Below are positions 12,533-25,488 of a stretch of DNA of 64,000 nucleotides, in pieces. Each line of letters opens with the position of its first letter. Within the stretch, counting starts at the first letter, position 1. The DNA is taken from the NCBI RefSeq assembly GCF_036320965.1, contig NC_092225.1, positions 81,015,113 through 81,079,112 on the forward strand. Direction: 5' to 3'. Under the pieces are notes generated by a model. The model was not told the DNA's origin, did not search any database, and worked only from the letters and a program-made list of their open reading frames with translations. A program made the translations under genes and the position numbers. This DNA is from Panulirus ornatus. Its lineage: Eukaryota; Arthropoda; Malacostraca; Decapoda; Palinuridae.

Positions 12533-12689
12533 CACTTTCTTCAAGAGACAAAGTTCGGATGAAATTCATCATTATTCCTATAATAGGTACGCTTGAAACC
12601 TTCACGAACAAGATGAAGATCAAAAGAGCAGTTATAGACGCATACGTTGCTAACAGTTTCTCGCTATTGGTCGAGTAAAGTGTCTGGGA

Positions 12690-13215
12690 AATAAAGGGCC
12701 TTGGATTCCCAAGCGGTCTCCCAGCTGCAAACGGGCAGAGACGTATGGCCCAGACAGCTTACATAACTCCTCGACTCCTAGGGCACTGTGCTTCTGAGCT
12801 GGCTCCTTGCTCGCCTATGTCGACTTTGTCATCAAAAGCCCAGACTTTTCCTCCCTCTTGGAAGCACGCCTTGGTGCTGCCCAGTCTGGCGAAGGGAGAC
12901 CGTTCCAACCCCATTAACTATCGCACCCACTGCTCTCACTTCTGTCATCTCCAAAAGTGTTTGAAACTCTCCTTAACCCTTACTTTCTGTGACATTTAGA
13001 ATCTCATTCCCCTTTTGGCATAAGTCTGGTTTCTAAACGGACTCCTTTTGATTTTAGTGTTTCTCTCTGTTGTTTTCTAATGCATAGCATCCTCTCAGAC
13101 CGTTCCATCACAGCAGTCGTCTAGGGAGCGACATCCTCCTCCTCCTCCTCCTATCCTATCAGCAGTGGTGTTCCTCAACGCAATGTCCTGTCGCCTGCTT
13201 TCTTTCTTCCCATGT
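12690..13215 (+). pseudogene. LINE RT relic (type C), N-terminal half of RT
   Basis: The frame at 12745-12999 gives LGHCASELAPCSPMSTLSSK, FPPSWKHALVLPSLAKGDRS and NPINYRTHCSHFCHLQK, the typical series (ELAP...; FP.SWK.A.V.P..KKGD.SNP.NYRPI) of jockey-like RT motif 1-2. After breaks, a different frame near 13150-13205 reads SYPISSGVPQRNVLSPAFFLP, the RT GVPQGxVLSP motif with Gly changed to Arg. The FADD motif is missing. A CCT-rich microsatellite has grown inside at 13133-13152. Decayed non-LTR element. Confidence 0.75.
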
Positions 13216-13965
13216 GGTAGAACAATAGCTTCGTGGTCATCCCCAGCGTTATCATATACTACAGTCTTAGCCTCGTAATTATCCGAAACATTATCTATCT
13301 CTGTATTACAGCTATAACCTAGTTGTGACCCCTCCACCATTATCTCTCCATATATTACAACCTTAACCTTGTGGTCATCTCCAACATCATGTCTCCATAT
13401 TCAAATCTATAGCCTCGTCCTGACGTCACCCGAGCATTATCTGTCTATATATTATATCATAGCCTTGTGGTCACTCCCAACATTATCTAACCATTCATTA
13501 AAACCTTGAGATCATCCCAAATATTATCTATCCATATATGATAACCATAGCCTCGTAGTTATCGCCAACATTATCTATCCATTCATTTAAACCATAGCCT
13601 TGCAATCGTCCCCAACATTATCTGTCCATATATCACAACCATAAATTCACAGTGATCCCTAACATTGTCTATCCATACATCACAACCATAGCCTGGTTGT
13701 TATCCCATACATTATCTATCCATATATCCCAACCATAGCTTGGTTGTTATCCCCCTACATTATCTATCCATAGATCACAACTATAGCCTGGTTGTTATCC
13801 CATACATTATCTATCCATGTATCACAACCATAACCTCGTCGTTTTGCCCTGCATTATCTGTCATGGCATATATCACAACCATAACCTCGTGGTTATCCCC
13901 AGATGTATAGTCTTATCTCACCATTAAAACCATAGCCTTGTGGTTATCCCCAGCATTACCACAGC
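13216..13965. repeat. diverged tandem repeat of about 48-60 bp
   Basis: Roughly 12 copies built around acattatctatccatatatc and acaaccatagcctcgtggtt, with substitutions and length changes in every unit. The age contrasts with the homogeneous arrays elsewhere. It abuts the end of the type C LINE relic. Confidence 0.85.
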
Positions 13966-14487
13966 CCGGTAACCTCCCATGCAGGCAGCCATGTCCCTGA
14001 ATAAGAATTCGGAGCCGTCCCTCCTCATCCGCGAAATTCTTGGGATGGAAATCATGCGAGGGATTTTCACACGGATGTGAGTAGCAGAGGCAAAGCCTCC
14101 AGGCAAATAAAGATCTGGCGAGTCCTTCAGACACAAGACGCGCCGAGAGGAAACGTCTGTGAGGGACCAGACCATCTACAGGGAGACAGAACTCCTTCCG
14201 AGAACGTTAGAGTTGCCCTGAAGGCAAGCAAGCAAGCAAGCAAGCGAGAGGGATGGGTGTGTTGGGTAGGTGGCAACGGATCCTTAAACACTGACAGATG
14301 TCTGTATAGCTCATCAGTGTGCCTTGGACGTAGCCTTTATCATACCTTCCTTCCCTCTCTCAGTCAATCGTTTTACCTGTTATCTCCCTGCCGCTTCCTC
14401 CGTCTGTCTCACTGTAAACCTTCCTTCTTCATCCTTTAATAAAACCATGATATTTACGACGCTTGCCGAAGTCTGTCATTTCCAGAC

Positions 14488-14526
<39 letters not shown>

Positions 14527-14940
14527 GAGGTTCGAGTCTGTCAACGTCGACTGTGTCAACATAAAACTGATGGCTTCCCCTCGGCTCATTAAAAGGTCTG
14601 ATCGACTCCCGCTGAAAAATGAAACCCTTTTTTTTTTTCTTCTTTTGAGAATTGTAAACGCCGAGTCGCGAAGGTCATACTCGAGAGGTTCCAGTGTAAG
14701 TCCTCAAACTTACATTTCAGCCTTATTAATCTGTATCATAAATTGATCATGATTATCTATCTCTTCTTACTCAAAACTTATTTTCCGACGTAATTTACGA
14801 ACCGAGTCAGCGGTGCGTTACACGAGCGAGGTGATTTCGTAAGGCGCGCCCAGGATATGATGTGGTCATGCGTATATATTTATGTCATATTCGTATCCGT
14901 GTAGCTGATGGCAGGGAAGATGATGACGTCAAGAGCGTTA
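13966..14940. other. unassigned DNA with a (GT)n tract
   Basis: A GT microsatellite lies at 14492-14526, a small (AAGC)n run at 14224-14245 and a T-run at 14628. Nothing else is recognised. Confidence 0.4.
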
Positions 14941-14944
14941 CCCA

Positions 14945-15092
14945 ACACAAGGGAAGGATCCTTACTGGACACCACGCGTTCCGGTCCCGGGCGAGGGCAC
15001 CTGGCTCACAGCCAACCCTAGCCGTTCATCCCCCTCTTTAGGGTTAGTCGATAAGTGGGTACCTAGCGTATACTGGGGATTATGTATCGCAT

Positions 15093-15095
<3 letters not shown>
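14945..15095 (+). repeat. dispersed repeat piece ending in (CA)n
   Basis: Contains gggttagtcgataagtgggt and acctag just before a CA tract. The reverse complement of 30297-30345 has gggttagtcgattaatgggt and acctgg, also adjoining a CA/GT tract. The shared module suggests a short interspersed element whose end seeds a CA tract. A tRNA-like box is not convincing. Confidence 0.5.

Positions 15096-15154
<59 letters not shown>
15096..15154. repeat. (CA)n microsatellite
   Basis: About 29 CA units. Confidence 0.95.
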
Positions 15155-15160
<6 letters not shown>

Positions 15161-15254
15161 GCGTTCGAGACGCGATTGTAAAGATCTTTTCCCCAACACA
15201 CAAATCACAAATACTAATTACATTAACGTGTATATGTTTGCTTAATTTTTTTTT

Positions 15255-15510
<256 letters not shown>

Positions 15511-15559
15511 TGTAATTACATATTCATAAATAAAGGAGGCAGTGAATCACTCCTTTTAG

Positions 15560-16551
15560 ACTTTACCGTCAGACAGCGTCTCTCATATTTTGTACGTTGT
15601 CAGCAATCACAGTGTGATCACTTATCTTGGTACCCCCTGAATCCATCACTCTCATACCAAGAGAATTATTTCTTTTCCATTTTTTTTTTTTTTTGACGAG
15701 TATCTTGCTTAAGACCTGGTTGTGGCCTCTGGTTATTCTATCCTCGCATCTTTCAGAGAACTGCTCGCTGTTCACATCACCGAATTGATTTTGAAACTTG
15801 AAAGGTTGTGATCAAGTCACCCCTCATTCTTCTCTCTTTCATGGTGGACACGTTTTTGGCTTGTAACCTCACACTGTAACTCAGCTTTCTTGATTCTGGT
15901 GCCATCTTTGTTGTCCTCCAGTGGACCTTCTTTATCAGATCAGTTTCAATGAAAGCGTCCTGGTGTTGTTATGGACCTTTCTAGAACCTCCTGAAACGCA
16001 AGGCTGCGCTATTTCCATTAGCAGGGAAATGTAAACACCTTTGGAGTGAGACATTTTGTGACGAGACTGTTGTTGACGCGTCTTAAAGTGCGGTGACCCA
16101 AATTGAGGGACATATTCTAGTTTTGGCCTATTACAAGCCGTGCAATGTTTGATGAATCTTTCCATCCAGTTAAATGTAATTACTATTTTTTTTTTCCTGC
16201 AGACAATCAGTTTCCTTCTTAAATCTCCTTAGGCAGCGCCCAAGTAAGAAGTTAGGTTAATGTTTAGATTCTTATTTCCTGGTCAGTATCAATTGTATCC
16301 AGGGCTTCTCTCATTTAGTTCGATCGTCATTACTTTTGCAATACCTGGTGTTGAATTCCATCAACCGTGTATCAGACCAACTTCAGAGTTTGTGGAGATT
16401 CCATTGTAAGTTCATGCAAGCCTCATCACTCTTCACTCCCCTCATGACCTCGGCATCATCAGCAAACAAGGTTTGAGCTGAGTTCTGACAAGTCATTTGC
16501 AAAGATCAAGAAGAACAATGGTCTCAGGACGAAGCCGTGTGGCACGCCACT
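15560..16551 (-). pseudogene. LINE RT relic on the minus strand
   Basis: Reading from 16551 down, the peptide begins TSGVPHGFVLRPLFFLIF and ANDLSELSSN, the RT motif before the active site. The FADD position is disrupted near a CATCATCAGCAAA (+ strand) block at about 16453. Downstream are DEACMNLQWNLHKL-like, LMEFNTRYCKSN-like and RPKLEYVPQFGSPHFKTRQ segments, the usual order of a non-LTR RT thumb and its IRPxLEYAxxxWSP block. Many stops and shifts are present. The relic is cut by the GT tract at 16552. Confidence 0.75.
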
Positions 16552-16552
16552 G

Positions 16553-16587
<35 letters not shown>

Positions 16588-16592
16588 TGTGT

Positions 16593-16651
<59 letters not shown>
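16552..16651. repeat. (GT)n microsatellite
   Basis: About 50 GT units with two AT interruptions, directly at the truncated end of the minus-strand LINE relic. Confidence 0.95.
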
Positions 16652-16652
<1 letters not shown>

Positions 16653-16734
16653 TCCTCAGAAACCATAGTCAATGAAATTGTCGCAATATTGAATGGAAGT
16701 TTAATAGAATATCAGCCTTTTATTTGAAGATGTG

Positions 16735-17090
16735 TGAAAAGAATTTATATCATTATATATTCCATACTTTACAGAGTTGAATCTAAAGCGGTACGTCTGA
16801 TAGACTTTCACAGGCCAACTTTAAAACTTGTCCCACTTACCCTATGCCGCAATGTTGGTTCACTTTCCCTGTTTTATACGTATTATTCTGGTTTTTGCTC
16901 CCGAGAGCTGGCTACTTGTGTACCCCCACCACGCCATACTCGGCAAGCTGCTGCGTCACATGATTCCTGTGTGGCTGTTGGCAATTCAAGGGTGGGCCGT
17001 TTTGGTAACAGCTTTTTTCCTACACCTCGAAACCTTGGACCTTCCTGCTCACTCATGTATTTCTCAATAACTATGGCCTGGCACATTTTG
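16735..17090 (+). pseudogene. LINE C-terminal relic (post-RT segment)
   Basis: One open frame reads VESKAVRLIDFHRPTLKL, VGSLSLFYTYYSGFCSREL, then HTRQAAASHDSCVAVGNSRV and GRFGNSFFPTPRNL. This is the familiar C-terminal block of jockey-type elements (SLSLFYRYYFG.CS.EL ... TR.A..SH...V....R...F..SFFPR..RLWN.LP). Upstream RT motifs are absent. A second copy of the same block, from a diverged element, lies at 42.93-43.2 kb. The frame is intact for about 100 codons, so it is moderately young. Confidence 0.78.
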
Positions 17091-17793
17091 AAAAGACAGT
17101 TTTTTTCACTTCCTCCAAAATTCATAAATACTTTCTCTTGTCTCTTCTTTTTTCCCTTTCTCTTTAGCCTCTTATGTTTCAATTACGGTAAGCCCGGCCT
17201 TGATGTGGTCTTCTGTTCCGTGACCGGAGCCTCCAACCTAAAAACAAAATATCGTTTTTCTTCCAAACAGCTGAAGAGTATGAACATGGATGTTCTCTTC
17301 CCTTAGAGTTGATGAGGCGTTCGTGGTGATGTAAGTCCAGGAGAGAGGATCAAGGATGGACATCTTGTTCATAACTATGATGTCTCCTTGTGTCCTTTAC
17401 ACTCTAAAATCCCTTGTGATTTTTCTATGGTAATTACCTGAAGTTTCTTCCACAGTATGATATTTTTCATCAGTATTTAAGGTTTTGAAAGTCTGAATCT
17501 ACCTGGGTACTGGTTTGGTAGATGGTGCAACACAGTTTGAGAAAGAAAGCGAACTAAGTTGGCCCACTGGGAAAGTAGCAAGAGGAAAAAAACTGCATTT
17601 GGCATACGAACTTGGGAAAAGTATACAAACACTGTATTAATCTCCACTACAGGAAGACAGTCCTATACAGATCACAGTTAGGACGTCATTTCACTCCATA
17701 TGGATTAAAAAGCTTTTTCATTTAAGTGTAGGGTGTGAGGGTATGTGTAATTAAACTTATGTTGTGGGGGTTTTACCTTATGACAGAGGCTTT

Positions 17794-17795
<2 letters not shown>
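17091..17795. other. unassigned DNA
   Basis: Complex sequence downstream of the LINE fragment. The first part may still be its 3' region. No other feature is seen. Confidence 0.35.

Positions 17796-17884
<89 letters not shown>
17796..17884. repeat. (CT)n microsatellite
   Basis: About 44 CT units without interruption. Confidence 0.97.
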
Positions 17885-17889
<5 letters not shown>

Positions 17890-18329
17890 CTCGTTTCCCT
17901 TCCGCAGTAGTGTCCAACGGGCCAACTAATCCAATGGGACACACGTGTTCCAAAATACATGGCTTGTATTACGAGCGTCCCCCACGGTAATGTAAAATGC
18001 TTGTATGCATCCGGAGGAGGGGAGCAGGAGGAGGTGGTGGTGGTGATGGCTGGGGGGGTAAGAGAGCCAGCTGCCGCTGCTGCTAGTGGGGCCCTCACAG
18101 TCTGCTGCAGCCCCTGGTCTAGTGGGCTATGTGTGGTGTAGGAACATAGGGTCCAGGGGCTCCTGCAGGATTGGAAGGCGTCCTGGGCCTCATAGTGAGG
18201 TATGACGAGGTTGGGTCTGGCTGGCTGGCAGCGTCAACGTCATAATGGGGGCTTTCAGAACCATAAACCACCACCTTCAGGAAGATCCAGTTACATAGGC
18301 AACAGTAAACAACAACTTCACTTTCAAGG
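17885..18329. other. unassigned G/C-richer DNA
   Basis: Contains a GGAGGAGG/GGTGGTGGTG-rich piece at 18012-18060 and no recognised coding motif. Confidence 0.35.
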
Positions 18330-18565
18330 TCAAAGACTTGACGAGGTCAGTCTCAAAATCGTGGTCAGAAACTTCAGGTTTCAAAGTCAGTGTCAGGCTT
18401 GGCCAGTTTCAAAATCATAGAATATAGGAGAGAGATTTTGAAATTTGACGTCAGTTAGATCATGTTACACAGCAAGAGCAATCATGCACTCAAAGTCGAC
18501 AGGATCAATTTCAAAATCAGTGTCAATAACGCGATTTTCAGGAATCAAGGTGACTTATGTCAGTT
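18330..18565. repeat. degenerate tandem-like repeat
   Basis: Recurring words such as tttcaaaatca, tcaaagtcagtgtcag and tcagtttcacaatca at intervals of 40 to 70 bases suggest an eroded minisatellite. Confidence 0.45.
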
Positions 18566-19043
18566 TCACAATCACAATTATAAAGATAAGTTTAACAAGG
18601 AGGGAAAGTAAAACGAACCTTATAGAGATTTCTTATAACACCAGCTTATACATGTCGTCACCTATAAGTTCATTTCCTGGGTAAATGTTTCATTCAGTAC
18701 AACATAATGATTAGGGCTAGCTTGTAAGTCCAATCATTACCTGATAATGATTAGTGATTGCCATTTATTCCATTCAACAGCACGTGATAGAGTAATAGTC
18801 CATAATTCTTTTCAGTCATCATGCTTTCTCAATATTGAATTATATCAGGACTTGGCCTCATCATACGCTGTGATGAGAGACATTGGCTTGATTATAGATG
18901 TTCCCTGGATTACAGAGTCACTGGATTATAGACATCCGCTGCAATGAAGGCATTTGCTGGGTTACAAGCTGAATTATATACCAAGGCAGGTTTTTTTTTT
19001 TACACTGAAAGAGCTGATTCGACAATAAGACTCGAATGAAAAG

Positions 19044-19045
<2 letters not shown>
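18566..19045. other. unassigned A/T-rich DNA
   Basis: No recognised feature. It ends in a TA tract. Confidence 0.35.

Positions 19046-19124
<79 letters not shown>
19046..19124. repeat. (TA)n microsatellite
   Basis: About 39 TA units with no LINE adjoining. Confidence 0.95.
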
Positions 19125-19126
<2 letters not shown>

Positions 19127-19365
19127 TAAATTGAATAACTATTATTTTTCACTGATAAAATAAAAGATTTCTGTTAGCTGTAATCCTTACCACAGTTTTA
19201 CAGTGGGACGGAGTTACATTTCAATACTTCCTGGGCTTTGAAATTTTAATTATGGTTTTAAAAAAAAAAGTATTAATTTGAATGATACTGAAATGATGTC
19301 TGACATTTTGAGTTACGGTTTGTCAGAGTCTAATGGGCTTTGATGGTATCATATTTTTTTTTTTT

Positions 19366-19368
<3 letters not shown>

Positions 19369-19452
<84 letters not shown>
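19369..19452. repeat. (CT)n microsatellite
   Basis: About 42 CT units after a T-run. Confidence 0.97.
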
Positions 19453-19456
<4 letters not shown>

Positions 19457-19762
19457 GTCATGGGGTGAGGGGGGGAACAGCTAACGCTGCTGTGCAGTGC
19501 TACAGGTACAGAGGCATCACAGGAAAAGAAATAAGAGAGTAAATCAAGTGTCAAGAGATTTGGATCATGATCCTCAATGTAACACTTGACTTCGAGGAAC
19601 ATAGAGAAGATGTAGTTCTCTCCAGCCAGATAATGAGTGGTATGATACTGAGAACGAGACAAGAGACAAACATTTTAATGATGAGAAATATTTGATGTAT
19701 ATATAAGAAGTAAGCTCGGCTATGGCTGTTTTGTATGATCTCTAGTAAGACAGAATGGAATA

Positions 19763-19769
<7 letters not shown>

Positions 19770-19825
<56 letters not shown>
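19770..19825. repeat. (GA)n microsatellite
   Basis: About 28 GA units. A short CA tract follows at 19955-19984. Confidence 0.95.
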
Positions 19826-19827
<2 letters not shown>

Positions 19828-19953
19828 ACATGAACATTTCAAAAGACAAAGTGGATTGGAACGTACGATTTACCATGAACGGACAAAACGACTTGTGGTC
19901 TACAGTTTCGAACGTCGGAGAGAGAGAGAGATATAGGGTAATACATGACAGGC

Positions 19954-19987
<34 letters not shown>

Positions 19988-20129
19988 GAATAAAGAACAG
20001 TGTTCTGAACCTGAGAACCTACCAGAGAAGGACGATCCGGAATCACTAAGTCAAGAAGAATACTTCCTGGAAACATACCAAATATGAGATACACGGTTGC
20101 AGAGCGAGGAAGATAAAACGATTACTTGC

Positions 20130-20990
20130 GATATCGGGTGATGTTTGTCGTGACGTAGAAGGAAAAGTGTAACTCGTGTATGCTTGAGGAGTGAGGATTC
20201 TGACGGATGTCTTTATCGTGAGGTAGTGTTTAAGATTGGATTAGAAAGGTGGAAGGACTTTATTTCTGTGTGCTTGTCGGGTCGATACAGTGTGCATGTG
20301 TTTTGTCAGTGTTATGTTTGCAGGGGTTGATGGGATGTGTGAGTAGTGGTTGCTTAGGTGTAAGGCAGTGGTAAGCTTTTTAATTTCTGCCCGAAGTTTG
20401 ATGGTTAGTTATAGAGTGGTGTGGGCGGGCGTGGTCTAGCGCTGTTGCATAGAACTGAGCGCCGAGCATATTAAAGTGGATTTGTTTTGGAAATATCTAT
20501 TTTTCTTTGTGATGGTTTTGTGTGATTTTTGGTCGATAGATAACCAGTGACTATTCTAGGTGATCCATACGGTTTGCAGCTTTGAGATATTCAATTTTGA
20601 GAGGTTGGAATCCTAGGCAGGTGAGGCGTAGTTTAGGATGGAGCGGATGAATTGTTTGTAGGAGATACTAAGGGATTCCTTTTCTTATCTGAATCATGTG
20701 CGAGTTCGTGTTCCAAAAGGGCATTTAGTTTATGTGTTGCTATTGTGTTGATGTTGTTGGTGTGAGTCAATATCATGTGTAGGTTGTATGTGATAACGAG
20801 AACGGCTGATGGTTTGTTCATTGTGAGTGCTTGTCCATTCAAGGTGGCTGGAGGGAATGAGCCTTATTCGTGTATGTCCGAGATTGAAATAGTCACTACA
20901 GACTTCTTTGTAGCTTCAGACAATCTGTTTTGGGTGAGCCATTGTTCCACTGTATAATGTAGTACTGCATGTTTGTTGCTGCTGCTGTGG
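20130..20990 (-). pseudogene. LINE type B relic, RT thumb to C-terminus
   Basis: From about 20960 down the minus strand reads EQWLTQNRLSEATKKSVVT, then ATLNGQALTMNKPSAVLVI and LTHTNNINTIATHKLNALLE, followed in shifted frames by SKLNISKLQT, LNMLGAQFYATALDHARP and TRVTLFLLRHDKHH. This order (WL..NRL...K..V; ..LNG..L......I.G; L..H...I......L..L; L..LQ....; .LGAQF.A....H; TRV.L..LR..) is that of the post-active-site half of a jockey-like RT. Frameshifts and stops are frequent. It is followed upstream (plus-strand side) by an oppositely oriented RTE-like piece at 21.03 kb. Confidence 0.72.
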
Positions 20991-21024
20991 TGTACGGGTG
21001 TTGTGATGAGAGGACCGTAATGTT

Positions 21025-21185
21025 GTGTTTGCTGGTGATACAATTCTGCTTGCAGATTCGAGTGAGAAATTGCAGAGGCTACTTTCTGAGTAAGGGAGAG
21101 TGAGTGAAAGAGGACGGTTGACACGATTAAAAGGAAGGTTATCAGGTTTAGCATTAGAGCGAGACAGGTTCTCAGAGAAGTGGAG
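21025..21185 (+). pseudogene. diverged RTE-like RT active-site fragment
   Basis: The plus strand reads VFAGDTILLADSSEKLQRLLSE and, after a stop, GRVSERGRLTRLK. RTE-A has [20 protein letters not shown] and [16 protein letters not shown] at this place. The first catalytic Asp is Gly here, so it is dead. It ends about 45 bases before a minus-strand RTE-A fragment, giving a head-to-head arrangement. Confidence 0.65.
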
Positions 21186-21227
21186 TGTGTTTGATACGTA
21201 TCATGGGGTATGGCAGTAAATGGAGCT

Positions 21228-22033
21228 ATGTACATGCCTTTACGCTCTTAATCAACACCCTCTCATATAATTTCCCCGGAATACTCAACAAACTTATAAC
21301 TCTGAAATTTGAACACTTACCTTTATCCCCCTCGCCTTTGTACAATGGCTTTATGCATGCTTTTCGCCAATCCTCAGGCACTTCACCATACATACTTACA
21401 TACATGCATTGAATATCCTCACCAACCAGTCAACAACACAGTCACCCCCTTTTTTAATCAATTTCATTGCAATACCATCCAAACCCGCCGCCTTGCCGGC
21501 TCTCATCTTCCGCAAAGCTTTCACTACCTCTTCTCTGTTTACCAAACCATTCCTCCTGACCCTCTCACTTCGCACACCACCTAGACCAAAACACCCTATA
21601 CCTGCCACTTTGTCATCAAACACATTCAACGAAACTTCAAAATACTCACTCCATCTCTCTCTCACTTCACCGCTACTTGTTATTACCTCCCCATTAGCCC
21701 CCTTCATCGATATTCCCATTTGTTCTCTGGTCTTACGCACGTTATTTACCTCCTTCCAACCCATCATTTTATTCTCCCTAAAATTTAATGATATTCTCTC
21801 ACCCCAACTCTCATTTGCCCTCTATTTCATCTCTTGCACCTTTCTCTTGACCTTCTGACACTCTTTTATGCATCTCCCAGCCATTTGCACTACTTCCCAG
21901 CAAAAATCGTCCAAACGCCTCTCTCTTCTCTTTCACTAACAATCTTACATCTTCAGCCCACCACTCACTACCCTTTTTAATCTGCCCACCTACCACCTTT
22001 CTCATGCCACAGGCATCTTTTGCACAAGCCATG
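21228..22033 (-). mobile_element. RTE-A LINE, internal fragment (pre-RT to RT motif 2)
   Basis: Reading from 22033 down: [79 protein letters not shown], then with a shift VPEDWRKACIKPLYKGEGDK and [20 protein letters not shown]. It is more diverged than the other copies. Both ends are abrupt: the 5' end is at a (TA)n tract at 22034 and the 3' end is at an inverted LINE piece. No active site is present. Confidence 0.88.
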
Positions 22034-23593
<1,560 letters not shown>

Positions 23594-23822
23594 GTTGGTT
23601 GGTTGGTTGGTTACTTGGTTGGTTGGTTGGTTAGTTTGTTACTTGGTTGGTTGGTTAGTTGGTTACTTTGTTGGTTGGGTGATTACTTGGTTGTTTGGTT
23701 ACTTGGTTAGTTGGTTGGTTGGTTGGTTACTTGGTTAGTTGGTTGGTTACTTGGTTGGTTGGGTGGTTACTTGGTTAGAAGGTTGGTTGGTTGGTTACTT
23801 GGTTGGTTGGTTAGTTGGTTGG
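23594..23822. repeat. (TTGG)n repeat with TTAC/TTAG variants
   Basis: About 57 tetranucleotides, mainly ttgg, with ttac every third to sixth position. The top strand is almost only G and T. Confidence 0.95.
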
Positions 23823-24215
23823 GCGCACCATCTGACGAGGTCGCTAAGGCCGTCAACGTCAAGGTGTTGAGGATGGTCCTACGACCACATGCACCCCACA
23901 CTGTGTATGTGGGCCATGTACTGCTCAACTTTCTACATCATGATCCAGAAACAATACATCTATATTTTCTTGACGAATGGCATCATCAGATATAGATATC
24001 AACGAATATAATAGCAAGATCTTTCGTTTGTCACATCTTCAGGCAAACTGACAGAAATTTGAGGTAATAATGGGATCACACATACATTATCTGTCCCACA
24101 CGGAAATATTGTTACGACTCTCTGTTGAAAATTCCGCTCTCACTTTTGATGGTTAAAATTGAATTGTGCACAGCGTTTTCGGCAGGCCATGGGAAATCCC
24201 TAATCTTGTGTACTA

Positions 24216-24220
<5 letters not shown>
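23823..24220. other. unassigned DNA upstream of the Penelope-like fragment
   Basis: No recognised feature. The part from about 24000 could belong to the same element but shows no motif. Confidence 0.3.

Positions 24221-24293
<73 letters not shown>
24221..24293. repeat. (TA)n tract at the Penelope-like fragment
   Basis: About 36 TA units. The RT-like reading begins within 40 bases. Confidence 0.95.
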
Positions 24294-24295
<2 letters not shown>

Positions 24296-24329
24296 AATAC
24301 TTTGAAACAAGATTATTGTTTACTGTGAA

Positions 24330-25130
24330 AGCAAACGTCAAATGAATATAGACATTTCGATGGTGTATTTCGTATCTTGCCAATTGAATCTGACGTTGAT
24401 GAGTTCTTGAATACAGTGAATAATGTAGGTCGTACACTCAAATCTACTGGTGAAGAAGAAAGTAACATTGGTCAACCTTTACTGGATGTTGAAATTCTCA
24501 AAGTGTCAAAAGTGCACTCAATGCTAGAGTACATACGACATCAAGAGATATATATGCTCTCATGTCCATTACTATTCAAACCATCACGTAAATAATGTAA
24601 AGAATCAGTGTACCTCAGAGCTTACAAGATTTTAGACCCAGAATTTAGAGATTAAGAACTCAATGATATAGTACATATGGGTAAGATCCATTAATGCCCA
24701 GTGCCACTTTTGAATAAGTACCATGGCATAGCAAGGAAGACATTCTACACAGTTGCACAGATTAGATAAGAAGACAGTGGAAATAAGAACTTGGTTTTTC
24801 CTTGTGATCACAATATTCTGAATATTCTGACGGTCTTAAAAAAGAAAATGGTGTTATCTTTTTTCCACACAGTCATACCATAAAAAAAAAACATGCTAAC
24901 AGACAACAGTCCAAAAGATGAGCCTTGATGTGTATATAAGATTAGATATAGAGATGATGAAGTGTATTGCATGAGTCCAACAGGTAGAAGCATTGCATGT
25001 TAACCAGCATGAATATAGTGTTGGGAATGTTCGAGATAATAGTGCCTTGTTTCAACACAAACCTGAGAAGGACCATCACATTGCTCAAGGTTGACCTCCT
25101 TCAGAGAGATAGATCTAATATATTCTTGTT
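24330..25130 (+). pseudogene. Penelope-like element: decayed RT C-terminus, linker and GIY-YIG endonuclease
   Basis: From 24347 the plus strand reads YRHFDGVFRILPIESDVDEF, LNTVNNVGRTLKSTGEEESN and PLLDVEILKV. This matches the Penelope RT block around the active site (RYVDDxF...LDVxI), with the two catalytic Asp positions now F-D-G. In another frame AYKILDPEFRD, ELNDIVHMGKIH follow (24625-24695), then NLVFPCDHNILNIL (24790-24835). Near 24930-25080 are YRDDEVYCMSPTGRSIA and VNQHEYSVGNVRDNSALFQH, the Penelope GIY-YIG endonuclease series (CxxCxxxYIGxTGRxL..R...H....R....NALF.H). Many stops and shifts are present, so it is non-functional. Family knowledge: Penelope-like retroelements carry this RT-GIY-YIG order. 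Confidence 0.8.
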
Positions 25131-25139
25131 TGATTTTTA

Positions 25140-25386
25140 GAATTTATAATCAAAATGTAAATACGTCTCATGGCTACTGCGGTCCAGGAGTATCAGATTT
25201 GGCATGTGATAAGTTCCTGCCCACGTGACCTGCTCTGACGTGTCAGTCATGCTTAATGAACCCCACACTGACCTAAGTTTCTCCTGTGTATATTACGTGT
25301 AACCTTACCTCTCTGTCAGTTTATATGAAGATGTGATGAACGGAAGACCTACCTGTTGCGTTCTCATTTCTCCTGTGATTTTGTCT

Positions 25387-25389
<3 letters not shown>
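25140..25389. other. unassigned DNA
   Basis: No recognised feature. Confidence 0.35.
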
Positions 25390-25482
<93 letters not shown>

Positions 25483-25488
25483 TTTTTA
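25390..25488. repeat. (TA)n and T-run
   Basis: TA at 25390-25465, then a run of T to 25488 that is the poly(A) end of the minus-strand LINE. Confidence 0.95.

Noticed and set aside
24330..25130. LTR retrotransposon or retroviral RT
   Set aside because: The motif order (RT block, linker, CxxC and GIY-YIG-type NALF block) fits Penelope-like elements. No protease, integrase or LTR is seen.
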